Assembly: GCA_936450465.1 (NCBI GenBank) | Contig: OW388300.1 | Location: forward strand, 24,424,017 to 24,488,016 | DNA from: Gibbula magus | Taxonomy: Eukaryota; Mollusca; Gastropoda; Trochida; Trochidae | DNA length: 64,000 bases | Direction: 5' to 3' | Part shown: in pieces, positions 21,851 through 33,384 of the stretch | Position numbering within the stretch: the first letter of the stretch is position 1 | How the letters are laid out: every line of letters starts with the position of its first letter | Translations under genes and position numbers: made by a program | The notes under the pieces: model-generated | The model's input: the letters and a program-made list of their open reading frames with translations, nothing else | Database searches by the model: none | What the model was told of the DNA's origin: nothing

Positions 21851-23033
21851 TGTTTGTCTGGTGAGTTTGTTTGGTTTTATAGAAAAGGTATAATACTAAA
21901 ATATGTTTAATTATATTAGCAGTTCATTCAATTTCTCTTGTAGTTGAATTTCTGGTATTGAGGTGGCAGTGTATTTCATATTAGGTTGAACTTGTTCATT
22001 GAATGCTTTCTTGAAATATGTATATGGTATCGATTCATGTTAAAGTGAATATGTAATATGTGCAGGTACTGATAGAAGCTCTCATTCATTGTGGTTGTTA
22101 TAAAATATATTCTGTTGTTCAGGTTTATTGGCATGAGTCTGGTTTGAGGTTCACATGCTGAAATCTTAGCAGCTTGGAAAGCTGAAATGCAATGTACAGA
22201 CTGACCTTAGTGGCAATTGGGATTCTTTAGTATTTAAAATTGTAGATTTGGTGGCCCTGTGACCCCAAATATGGGTCACACGAATCCGAACCTAAAAAAC
22301 TATTTTCATCTTCTCATTTCGTAAAGTAGTTGAAATTAGTTACATCTGATAAATACCTTTTGGAAAATTTACATTTTGAAACTAATTTAGTTTAATGTTT
22401 AAATCCTTATGAGCTACAGAACCAATGGCTCTATTTTTTATATTTTGGGGAAGATTAATCTATATTGCTCGACTTGGCTGGAATTACAGGGTGTGATCTA
22501 TTTCCGACATGATCTTGAGGTTTAATGTTTTGACAATAACATGTTTTCACATGTAGCAAATTTAGCGAAGCCGATGAGATAATGAGAGATCTATTTACAA
22601 GATGCTAAATATGTACATCCAATAATAAACATTTGTTTCGAATGATATTGTACTTATGTTTGCCTGCTTGTTTTGAGGAGGAAGGGTTAGAAAGACTAAG
22701 GGAGGAGAGATGTAAGTGGGATGGATGTAATTATAATTATGCAATACATTTCTTCAGAGATTGGACTGTTTTGTATCATGGAAGTTGTCTGGGGATATAG
22801 AAATGACCATCGTCCATCTGTCTGTCCATCCGTCCATACGTGTGTCAGGGTTTTGTTTCATGTCCAGAGCTTAAAAACTGAGGCCTAGCTCAATGAAACT
22901 TGGTATGTGGAACAATCATAATGTGTTGATGAGCCTTTGAGTTTTTTCAAATTTTAGCCGTTTCCATGGAAACATTTATCAAAACTGTACGACATGGCTT
23001 CATTAAACATGGTATGTGGAATTGTATTTTTAG

Positions 23034-23240
23034 CTCATCTGGCCTGAAAGGCCCGATGGGCTTATGGCATGGCATGGTGTCCGGCGTCCGTCCGGCGGTC
23101 CATCTGTCGGTCCGTCCGTCTGTCTGTAAACTTTTCGCATTTTCATCTTTTTCTCCAGAACCACTTGGTCTAGGGAGCTGAAATTTTGTGTGCAGACTCC
23201 TTGGCTAATGGGGATTCTAAATTGTATATTTTGTTATCCT
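23034..23240 (+). mobile_element. GGCCTGAAAGGCCC MITE left end at the unit junction
   Basis: AGCTCATCTGGCCTGAAAGG through TCCGTCCG words to GACTCCTTGGCTAATGGGG, then the next unit. Equivalents are at about 31075, 42622, 50228 and 61770. The version before copies 2, 4 and 6 reads GGCCCGATGGG; that before copies 3 and 5 reads GGCCTGATGGG, so the two junction types alternate. A related MITE lies at the left border of copy 1. Confidence 0.78.
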
Positions 23241-25083
23241 GCGACCCCAAATATAGGTCACAGACGTCATGACCTGAAAAGCTATTTCATCTAGAGATTT
23301 TATGTGTTCTTTAAAGGGAGGGTAATTTAAAGGAAACAACAATAATGAATTAAATCTTCAAGTGTGACTTTATTTGTAGGGGATTTTATCTCTGGCCTCA
23401 AAGATAGATCAGAGGGGTAAGGACCTTAAGACCTATTTCATCTTCTCCATTTAAAGTGCTTCCTATGTGTTATACCTCTCACCTAGAAGTTGCCATTTTG
23501 AATTAGTTAATGTATATAAAGCCTGATGAGCTACAGAGCCCATGGCTCTATTTTTACCCATTTACATGGCAAACCATCTTTATCTTGATTCTGGAACAAA
23601 TCTCAATGTTTTTTTACACTTTCACTTCCACAACAGATCTTGAAAACTGTTAGGCAGAGATGAATACATATGAATTTATTACTAAGGTGATAAAGGATTT
23701 CTTGTAGAATACAGCTCAGTTATCATGTCTCCCCCTGAAGGGCCCGGGAGATATACTGTTTTTGGTGGAGTTTCAGTCAGCGTTTGTGTTGGTGAAAGCG
23801 TTCCCATTGTTTCCAGAGCATTTCTCTAAAACTACTTGACCAATCCTCACCAATTTGCAAATTTGATATACTGCCTCCCCATATCGATCATATAGATGTA
23901 CCTTTTGGTGGTTTGAAGTTTTGGAAATGGAAATGACCTCTGTCCGTCCGTCCGTCCGTCCGTGCGTGCATCCGGGTTTAGTTTCCGGGCCAGAACTTAA
24001 AAACTGTGAGGCCTAGCTCAATAAAACTTGGTATGAGGAGCAGTCATCATGTGTAGATGTGCCTTTTGGGCTTTTCAACTTCTTTGTAATTTTATTTTTA
24101 CCCGTTTCCATGGAAATATAACTTAGCATATTGTTTTCTGACCAGAACTCAAAAACTCTTATGATATACCTCAATGAAACTTAGTGTGTGGAACAATCAT
24201 TATGTGTAGATTTCTATGTTTTTGAGTTTTTGACCTTTTTCAGACTTTAATTGTTAGCCATTTCCAATTGCTTTTTACAATTTAACTTCCACAACAGATT
24301 TTGAAAACTGTTAGGCAGAGATTAATACATCTTGGGAACAATATATTCTTGTGTAGCATGAATTTTATAACAAATGAGTGGTTTAGGATTTATTAAGGAA
24401 TGTTCCATAAGCATTGTTCGCCATGTTTTAAACTTTTCCCACTTGGCAGGGTATATAGTGGACTCGGTCTGCTTGTTATTTAGACAGCCATGTGATCCAG
24501 TGGTTGTCCTGGTTAGGTCCCGCGGACTCGACCTTTTAGGAATTGTAACAACACAAACACACAGGTCGAGACGCAAGGTTTTGTCGATATGGTCAACTAG
24601 TTCTCAACAAAGGGGACCGCTATTGTTTTTACAAGTGTGCGGTTAATGTAAAATTGTTCACCGGTTATGAACAGAACAGCAATCCAACTGCAAATGTTAT
24701 TCTTATTTACATAGATGCAAACATAGATCAAAACAATCAATCAAAACCACAATGCAGTGATTTATGTTATTGTTATTTCCATAGATACATATCAGTGATT
24801 TGCACATTGAAAATATACGTATCCGTTCCTCTAACACTTTTACAGCACTTGTATTGATTATTTAAAGTATAACGAAATACAACATAGACCTTATAATTCC
24901 TTCTATCATGGTTATAACACTAGTGTAAACATGTAAAATATACATGGGCAATTTCTTCAGTTACAAACGTAGTTACAGCACTAGTAAATTCAAATATAAC
25001 AATTCAAATGTTCAATTGGCACGACAGAGGTTAGGAACTCAATAACTTCACCGAGTATACTATGGAGATACTCCATGGACAAA

Positions 25084-25560
25084 CTAATAAAAAAAATGGT
25101 ACCCATCTTCTGGAACATTCATTTTGCATTTTGAACATAAAAGTTGTACAGTATCAATGGCATTATCGTACCTCAGTTTACTAATCTTCCATTTGTGTGA
25201 CGGAAATCTAAACTTAAATATTCGTAGAAAATTGTTTTGATTAAACAATTCTATGACATATCTTTCTGTATCTAACAGAGATTTAACATTAGAATAAAAA
25301 TTAAAATCTCTCCTTCCTGATAGCTTACCATGCCAGTCTTGAAATTTAATATCCTTACAACGTGTTGAAAAAGTGTACATGAATAATTTATAATTGCCAA
25401 AATCCTGTGATATCGAAAATAAGAAGAACCCAGCGAAAACAATAACATGCGAACTTCTGTAACCCAATTTACTCTACCACTATCATCCTGTAACTTCAAC
25501 ATCAATCGTAACATGCGTTTGGATTTAGACTTCTCTCCATACACAAAATCCCACACAGTG
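25084..25560 (-). pseudogene. LINE C-terminal remnant (copy 2), least damaged version
   Basis: The frame from 25467 to 25084 runs through KLFMYTFSTRCKDIKFQDWH, GKLSGRRDFNFYSNVKSLL and ERYVIELFNQNN to CSKCKMNVPEDGYHFF without the 14-bp loss seen in copies 1 and 4. Upstream, NWVTEVRMLLFSLG (frame starting at 25556) is in a different frame, so at least one frameshift remains. Confidence 0.55.
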
Positions 25561-26936
25561 ACTGAAGTATTTTACACAAAGCTGATATCTCCCAACATCG
25601 CCCAAGTCAACTCTGTTTGGGGAAAATTTTGATATATTTAAACACCTTTTCCAAAAAAATTTGAACTTTCTCAATATACATAGATCTGTAAGTATGTTAA
25701 ATTTAGTTTTGTTTGGAATGAATCATGTGCTGTAGATAAAAACTAATTATTAAAAAACTAATTATTGCAAGCCCTTTATTAAAAATCAAGGTAAGTAATC
25801 ATTTTCTACCTGAAGAGAAAGGAAGATGGTCCCATGTTCCCGATTTGGAAAGAATGTGCCCACTTTGTCATCATGGGGTTGGTGATGAATATTTATTTCT
25901 GTCCTTCAGTTTTAGCTCATCAGGCCTGAAAGGCCAGATGTGCTTATGGCATGGGCCGGCGTCTGTCAGGCGTCCGGCGTCCGTAAGTTCTCTTCCAGAA
26001 CTGCTACACCACCAAAACTGTTAATAGGTGGGTGAGTCTAGGGGATCAAAGTTTGTTCATCAATAATTCAAACGCCCACAAATATGGCCGGCAAAGACGT
26101 TAAAATTAAAACCTTTAAAAGACTTCTTCTCCGAAAGCACTTGATAATTAACATCTTTGTAGGATGGAGATATAAGTTTGTAAATTTGGTTGAGATAAAT
26201 AATGGAATATGAACTTTGCAGGGGGTTCACCCTAAAAGTTTCAAACGACTTCTTCTCATGAACCAGCAATAGGAGATATCCAGAAACCTGGGCAGTGTTT
26301 ACTTTTCAAGATGGAGATTATGATTTATAAGTTTCATTACTGAAACTTTAATACTTCTGTTTAGGCAGGGGTTCATATAAAGGTAGGTTTTTCATCTCAG
26401 AAACCAGCGACCCTAGAACACTCTACTTTTAAGGATATCGTCTGTTTAGTGAATATCAAGAGTGCCAAATTTCAAGTCTTTTGGATAAAAAGTAAGAAAG
26501 TTATCAATGAAAACATTTTACATCCAAAATCACCTATAGTCGAAGCCACAGGCCATGTGCTGTGGAGATACAGCATAATGTTACGTAAATTGCTTGCAAG
26601 GCTTTAGGGGGGATAGAATGGAGAGGGGTGGACCTCCTTAAAAGGAGCTAGGGTTCTATCAGGGTATTTTTAGTGGAAACAAAATTCGGGAGGATATAAA
26701 CAATACGAACTGAAGCCATTCATCCTCGCTGCGAATGGGGAAAACTTTGCTACAGCATAACAGCAAAGTGTGTATTAGTTTTATGACATGTTATGTGTTA
26801 CCATGTGAATACTCTATCAGTGTATGTCTTTAGTTATTTAAAAAGTTGTAAAATATGTACAATATAGCGCGTATCATTTCACGTAATAAGATATCCAAGA
26901 TGGCGACAAAAGCCTCCCTTTAAGTCTGCCTCTTGC

Positions 26937-27039
26937 CCACCTCTCCCTCCCTCTCCCTCCCTCTCCCTTTCCCTTTCCCCTCCCCTTCCCTTTCCCTTCC
27001 CCTCCCTTCCCCTCCCTTCCCCCCTCTGTCTGTCTCTCC
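26937..27039 (+). repeat. polypyrimidine tract (copy 2)
   Basis: Counterpart of 19224-19325. It begins with CTCCCTCC words instead of the CTCTCC run of copies 1 and 4. Confidence 0.88.
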
Positions 27040-30000
27040 CCGAGTGCTGGCTGGAGGTTATTACATAAGAAGGTGTAACAGAGTGACAGTTCTTCTGCAA
27101 ATGTTTGTATTTTCGTGAGGGGGATAGGTTAGAAAGACAAAAAAAGGAGGGATGTGTTGTCAATGGATTTAATTGGACTGTTTTGTATCATGTATCTTGA
27201 TTTGGGAAACATAATTGAAAAGTATAGGTTACTTTGAGAATTTGCTCTAGATCATTGTATGAATGTTATTATTTAGACAACCATGTGATCCAGTAATGTT
27301 GGTCTCCTGCACTGACAATGATCAGTTTTAGACGTTTTTGTTTAAAATTTATGGCTATGAATTGTGCTTTATCTAAACTATTTTTAATAGTCTACAACAT
27401 CAGTTACTATACAGTAGGATAGCTACAGAGCCCATAGTTCTATTTTGATGACTTTAAATGAACAAAGAGCACTAGAATGCTGAAATCTTGTGTTGCCTAT
27501 CTTCTGTAGCAGTTATAATTACATAATATAAATCTGATTTAAGCAGTTGTTAAACAATTCATTAAGTCATAAACCCGAGATATTAAATCATGCAATTTCT
27601 GCTACAGAGCCCATGTCTCTACTGGTATTCTATCTTGACCCCCCTCCCAAATATGGGAGTGGCAAGTATTGTTAGTGAAATCTTAAAACAACTTCTTCTC
27701 TGAAAGCAGTTGACAAAATCATCCCTCAAATATGGGCATGGAACTTCAAATTTGTTATGCCTATGATAAATACTTTTGGAAATTTAAAACCTGAGCTACA
27801 ATGCCAATGCCTCCTGTTATTATAATACAAATATAATAGCAGGACTTTGAAAACAGTAACTAAAAGCTTCAGGTCAATGGCCCATTGCCAGACACCCAAT
27901 GGAGGAGCTACTTGTCTAAAGGTCTAATTCAGTATGATTTGTGTGATTGGTCAATTCAGACACGCCTTTTTGACACCCGTGTTGATTGCCAGTGACAAGT
28001 CGTGCCTCAATTAACACCGTAATATTATAATTTCTTCTACTTGTCAAAACAGGATTATAATCCTATAATCCACCATTCTATAGTTCACGCTTTTTTATCC
28101 AACGGCACAACAAAGTTGTCGTGGGATATAGAAATGACCGTCCGTACGTGGGTACGTCCGTCCGTATTGTTTCTGGACCAGAACTAAAAGAACAGTAGGC
28201 ATAGCACTTTGAAACTGGATATCGGGGAACTATCATCATGTGTATAGATGTGCTTTGGGGTTTTCAACTTCTTTGTAAGGCCAGATGGGCTCATGGCATG
28301 GAATCCATCTGTCTGTAAACTTTTTGTTTTTTCTACGACTTCTCAAAACCGCTGGCATTAGAGAGCTGAAATTGTTATGTACGGATTCCTTGGCCAAAAG
28401 TCAATCTAAATTGTAAATTTTTCGACCTAAAAAAACAACTATTTTCATCTTCTCCAGTACCAAAAGCTCTAGAAAGCTGAAATGTTGTGTAAAGGCACCT
28501 TTTGCCAAAGGGGGATTATAGTTGTACATTTAGTGACCTCGTGACTCCAAATAGGATCACAGGGCTCGGTATTTTCATCTTTTTCTCCAGTATGAAAAGC
28601 CATAGAAAGTTGAAATGTGTGCAGACTCCTTGTCCAAAAGGAAATCTGAATTGTCGATTTGTTTACCCTGACCCTAAATATGGGTGACAGGGGTCACTAC
28701 CCAAAAGACCTATTTTCATCTTTTTCTCATGTACTTACTTGCTTGAAATTTGTTATACCTGTACATTTTTAAATTTATTTAAAAAATTTAAAGCCTGATG
28801 AGCTACAAAGTCAATGGGTCAATTTTTGTATCATAATTTGTGGAATATGCCTACACCAGTTGAATTGGATAGGTTGCCTTGAGCATTTGCTCAAGATCAT
28901 TGCTGGAGTTGTGAAAAAAAATTCTTTTCTTCAAATCATGTTGGTCTTGTACACTGACAGTTTTGTTTTAAAATTATGACAAAAAATTGTGCTTCATCTT
29001 AAGAACTATTTATTTTAATCAAACAGTAAATATCTGACGAGCTACAGAGCCCATGACTCTATTTTTGAGTGTTAAAGGATGGAGGCTGCAAGATATTAGA
29101 TATTCACTTCAGGGTTGTCTCACTGAAACCCCTTTCTTGTAACACAGCATCCGAGTGAGTTACATAGTAAATCCTTTTCAGACCATTTGAAACAATTGTG
29201 TTGCTGAAATAACATAGCTGTAATAATTAATGTAACAGGTACAAGTTGTAATACTTTCTGCAGAAAAATCTAGTCAATAAAGTATTTTAATTATGTTTTG
29301 TGGTTTTATGTTTTGTGCTAGATTCATGGGGGTCATAGGTCAATTCCAGTGTAGTTCCATGCAAATGATCATGAGGGCAAGTCCATTGTTTGTGTCAAAG
29401 GTCAGGTGCATGTAGATGAGGATCGATCCACTTCTTGTGATTTGATGATCTGATTGGATAAAGATGTTTGGTGCATGAGCAAAGTGGGCTAAGTGCTCAC
29501 TTGCTGCCTTTCTCTTCAACCTGGCAAGAACTACTAAGAGATCATTGTTTCTGAGGAAGGTCACTGTTTGTCTGGTGAGTTTGTTTGGTTTTATAGAAAA
29601 GGTATAATACTAAAATATGTTTAATTATATTAGCAGTTCATTCAATTTCTCTTGTAGTTGAATTTCTGGTATTGAGGTGGCAGTGTATTTCATATTAGGT
29701 TGAACTTGTTCATTTAATGCTTTCTTGAAATATGTATATGGTATCGATTCATGTTAAAGTGAATATGTAATATGTGCAGGTACTGATAGAAGCTCTCATT
29801 CATTGTGGTTGTTATAAAATATATTCTGTTGTTCAGGTTTATTGGCATGAGTCTGATTTGAGGTTCACATGCTGAAATCTTAACAGCTTGGAAAGCTGAA
29901 ATGCAATGTACAGACTGACCTTAGTGGCAATTGGGATTCTTTAGTATTTAAAATTGTAGATTTGGTGGCCCTGTGACCCCAAATATGGGTCACACGAATC

Positions 30001-30231
30001 CGAACCTAAAAAACTATTTTCATCTTCTCATTTCGTAAAGTAGTTGAAATTAGTTACATCTGATAAATACCTTTTGGAAAATTTACATTTTGAAACTAAT
30101 TTAGTTTAATGTTTAAATCCTTATGAGCTACAGAACCAATGGCTCTATTTTTTATATTTTGGGGAAGATTAATCTATATTGCTCGACTTGGCTGGAATTA
30201 CAGGGTGTGATCTATTTCCGACATGATCTTG

Positions 30232-30547
30232 GGGGCGGGATAGCGCAGTGGTTAGCGCGTTCGGCTTCGGATCATGAGGTCCGGGGTTCGAATCCCGCCA
30301 GGGGCACGGCAACTTTGTCTGCAGTAGAGAACTGTTCTACACGCAGTCAGGTTTGGGTGCAATGCTACACTGAATTTCAGTGCAGTACCACCCATGGTTC
30401 GCTAGTTCCAGCCGATGCTCGCAGGTTTCACCGCAATGCATAGCCACATGGCGTTGCGGGCTTTCTCCCTGCCATAATACTAGCAGCCGCGATATAAGTG
30501 AAATACTCTTGAAAGCGGCGTTAAACCCCAACTCACCTCACCTCACC
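30232..30547 (+). mobile_element. full-length tRNA-derived SINE, private to copy 2
   Basis: The 5' part is tRNA-like: GGGCGGGATAGCGCAGTGG with an A box at about 30240-30252 and the B box GGTTCGAATCC at 30285-30295. An unrelated body follows, then GGCGTTAAACCCCAACTCAC with an ACCTC-repeat tail. The target duplication TCCGACATGATCTTG is at 30217-30231 and 30548-30562. The other units have the site uninterrupted. It is 316 bp and probably transcribed by RNA polymerase III. It shares the GGCGTTAA tail region with the truncated SINEs at 8892 and 12242. Confidence 0.95.
30240..30295 (+). promoter_or_regulatory. internal RNA polymerase III A and B boxes of the SINE
   Basis: TAGCGCAGTGGTTAGCG fits the A box and GGTTCGAATCC the B box, about 33 bp apart as in a tRNA gene. 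Confidence 0.85.
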
Positions 30548-31179
30548 TCCGACATGATCTTGAGGTTTAATGTTTTGACAATAACATGTTTTCACATGTA
30601 GCAAATTTAGCGAAGCCGATGAGATAATGAGAGATCTATTTACAAGATGCTAAATATTTACATCCAATAATAAACATTTGTTTAGAATGATATTGTACTT
30701 ATGTTTGCCTGCTTGTTTTGAGGAGGAAGGGTTAGAAAGACTAAGGGAGGAGAGATGTAAGTGGGATGGATGTAATTATAATTATGCAATACATTTCTTC
30801 AGAGATTGGACTGTTGTATCATGGAAGTTGTCTGGGGATATAGAAATGACCATCGTCCATCTGTCTGTCCATCCGTCCATACGTGTGTCAGGGTTTTGTT
30901 TCATGTCCAGAGCTTAAAAACTGAGGCCTAGCTCAATGAAACTTGGTATGTGGAACAATCATAATGTGTTGATGAGCCTTTTAGTTTTTCAAATTTTAGC
31001 CGTTTCCATGGAAACATTTATCAAAACTGTACGACATGGCTTCATTAAACATGGTATGTGGAATTGTATTTTTAGCTCATCTGGCCTGAAAGGCCTGATG
31101 GGCTTATGGCATGGCATGGTGTCCGGCATCCGTCCGGCGGTCCATCTGTCGGTCCGTCCGTCTGTCTGTAAACTTTTCG

Positions 31180-31210
<31 letters not shown>

Positions 31211-31803
31211 TCTAGGGAGCTGAAATTTTGTGTGCAGACTCCTTGGCTAATGGGGATTCTAAATTGTATATTTTGTTATCCTGCGACCCCAAATATAGGT
31301 CACAGACGTCATGACCTGAAAAGCTATTTCATCTAGAGATTTTATGTGTTCTTTAAAGGGAGGGTAATTTAAAGGAAACAGTAATGAATTAAATCTTCAA
31401 GTGTGACTTTATTTGTAGGGGATTTTATCTCTGGCCTCAAAGATAGATCAGAGGGGTAAGGACCGTAAGATCTATTTCATCTTCTCCATTTAAAGTGCTT
31501 CCTATGTGTTATGCCTCTCACCTAGAAGTTGCCATTTTGAATTAGTTAATGTATATAAAGCCTGATGAGCTACAGAGCCCATGGCTCTATTTTTACCCAA
31601 ACAGTAACTAAAAGCTTCAGGGGCGGTATTTATAAAAACTCTTAGAGTTACTAACGGACTCCTAACTGTCAAAATCTCTAGGAGTTACCTCATAACTTTT
31701 AAAAGTTCCTCATAACTCATAAATATCAACTCCTACTCCTAAGAGTTACTCGTAACGTTATAAGTGGTCACTGGCACTTTTACCATTCTCTAAGAGTTCC
31801 AAT

Positions 31804-32542
31804 ATGGCCGCTGCCGTACAGGTGCGACAGCGTCGACTCAGACATTTCAATGTAAGAAACGATGTTCTGAACCTATTAACTGACGAGGAATTGATAGAAA
31901 GATACAGACTGAACCGTGCAGGTATCATTTTTGTGACAGATTTAGTGAGAAATGTGCTGACGAGTCCCACAAAAAGAAACTTTTCTTTGGACGCGGAGTT
32001 GAAAATGATTATTACTCTTAGATATTTGGCCACGGGCAAAATGCAGTTATCTGTTATGCTGATGATTTAGGTATAAGTCAGCCGACTGTGAGTAGAGTCA
32101 TATCAGATGCATTGACAATGCCAAGAATACTTCACCAATTTATCTCTATGCCTTCCACGGCGGCAGACATCAATAGGACGCAGGTAGCGTTTAGTGCTAT
32201 AGCTGGCTTCCCAGGTGTAATAGGCGTGATAGACGGGACCCACGTCCGTATCATTGCACCCCATGTGAATGAGGCAGAATTTGTATGCCGAAAAGGTTTC
32301 CACAGCATAAATGTGCAACTAGTTTTTGATGCTCAAAACAAGATAACTAACGTTGTTGCCAAGTGGCCCGGATCGGTACACGACGCTCGTATTTGGAACC
32401 ACAGTAATCTTCAACAATCATTCACAAACAACGCTTACCCAGCAGGATGCCACTTGCTTGGAGACAGTGGCTATCCGTGTCGTCCACACCTGTTGACACC
32501 GTACCTCCGACCTCAACCCGGACCAGAATCTAACTACAATAG
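31804..32542 (+). pseudogene. Harbinger transposase exon 1 (copy 3), frameshifted
   Basis: It starts at ATG 31804 with an Arg-rich N-terminus, then YLATGKMQ. Two extra bases at 32050-32051 shift the frame; the family resumes as CYADDLGISQPTVSRV (helix-turn-helix-like). The catalytic core follows: GVIGVIDGTHVRI (first Asp codon 32232-32234), FVCRKGFHSINVQLVFDAQN, then WPGSVHDARIW (second Asp codon 32382-32384) and LLGDSGYPC. The exon ends at 32542 in AG|GTACGG, two bases into an Arg codon. The length fits the HARBI1-like family. In its intact form the protein cuts at the element ends together with the Myb-like partner. Confidence 0.85.
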
Positions 32543-32886
32543 GTACGGTATGCCTAACAAATCAATCATTGATCAAATCTAAACATAACGAAACAAAAGG
32601 ATACTGTGCCGATTTGTGCGAATCGCCGACTGTTGGCAAAAATAATTGAGAGTAGCGTCCCTTGGATGATTTTATTATAAATAGAATTTTCTGCCTCAAT
32701 AGACGCTTCGAACACATGTGTGAATGTTTGTTGTTGTTGCGAGAATTGGTTTTTACATTCATTGTGATACGGAAGCTTTTAAATTTGATCCTTCAAAGTC
32801 GTTTAGGCCTACAGTATATAATATGCATAAGTGATTGTCTTTCAAATTTACATTTATGTTGACTAATTCTAAATCTATCGTTTCAG

Positions 32887-32999
32887 ATCCCACAAGGTGA
32901 CACGGAACGTGGTTGAGCGAGGGATAGGCCAACTGAAAAGAAGGTTTCATGTACTTCACAGTGAGATTGGAGCCAGTCAAAGTTTGCAAAGTGATTTTG
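32887..32999 (+). pseudogene. Harbinger transposase exon 2 (copy 3), 5-bp deletion
   Basis: After the acceptor ATCGTTTCAG (intron 32543-32886, 344 bp), the first base completes Arg and the frame reads SHKVTRNVVERGIGQLKRRF. This supplies the third catalytic residue (Glu codon 32915-32917) in the family's VERGIGxLKxRF signature. At about 32960 one AGTGA of the tandem AGTGAAGTGA present in copy 5 is lost, which shifts the rest out of frame. The matching exon and intron phases make this the real splice structure. Confidence 0.85.
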
Positions 33000-33243
33000 G
33001 TGTGTATGTTTTAAAATTTCCTATAAAATATCCTATAAAATACAATTAGGCCTTGATGAAAATTTACTAGTGTCTAATAAAATTGTTATTAGTTAGCCTA
33101 AAGTGTGGCTAATTTTTTTGGTACTGTGTTTGTTCAACAAATGATCCATTTTTTATAATAAAATCTATTAAATTGCATTATATTCAATTGCATTCACTTA
33201 GTGTTTAGAAATAAAGGAATATTTATCATGAATAAATAATTAG

Positions 33244-33384
33244 AGGTTATTACATGTCATTTTTCATACCATACCTCATATCAGCCCGAGACCCCCATAT
33301 CAGCCCGAGGGCCGCAGGCCAGAGGGCTGATATGGGTCGAGGGCTTATATGGGGTATGGTATGGAAAATGACATGTTGTAACCT
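33244..33384. repeat. foldback nested in Harbinger (copy 3)
   Basis: The arms 33244-33290 and 33339-33384 are about 46 bp and near-perfect inverse copies (AGGTTATTACATGTCATTTT at the left end). The centre, CATATCAGCCCGAG and GAGGGCTGATATGGG, pairs again. The equivalent in copy 5 is 52403-52543. Probably a small MITE inserted into the transposase 3' region. No target duplication could be fixed. Confidence 0.75.

Larger units (their letters stand above)
14709..23310. repeat. tandem array unit, copy 1 (8.6 kb)
   Basis: It starts at TTAAAGGGAAGGTAATTT and ends before the same phrase at 23311. It contains, in order, a monomer-specific left part, a private pearl-like insertion, a pearl-like right flank, a LINE remnant, a polypyrimidine tract, degenerate 125-bp repeat units and a MITE left end. 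It is the only full unit with both the insertion at 15009-15606 and the complete 16396-16745 segment. I see no host gene in it. Almost all of it aligns to copies 2-6 with few differences. Confidence 0.9.
23311..31352. repeat. tandem array unit, copy 2 (8.0 kb)
   Basis: Same order of parts as copy 1 but without the copy-1 pearl-like insertion, with a deletion of about 0.29 kb at 24428-24431 (between the two GACTC...GCTTG ends), and with a full-length SINE at 30232-30547. Its left half matches copy 6 and its right half matches copy 4, apart from the SINE. Confidence 0.9.

Noticed and set aside
24374..24646. 90-residue protein MSGLGFIKECS... in copies 2 and 6
   Set aside because: The frame is created by the roughly 0.29-kb deletion joining two pearl-like ends; copies 1 and 4 have no such frame.
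30232..30305. A genuine tRNA gene
   Set aside because: A and B boxes are present, but the sequence continues into a SINE body and tail and is flanked by a 15-bp target duplication. It is a retroposon.
30123..30443. 106-residue protein in copy 2
   Set aside because: Most of it is the SINE read through in one frame; it is absent where the SINE is absent.
32088..32582. A separate 164-residue transposase gene starting at MSRV
   Set aside because: It is the continuation of the gene starting at 31804 after a 2-bp frameshift, and its last residues (after 32542) are intron.
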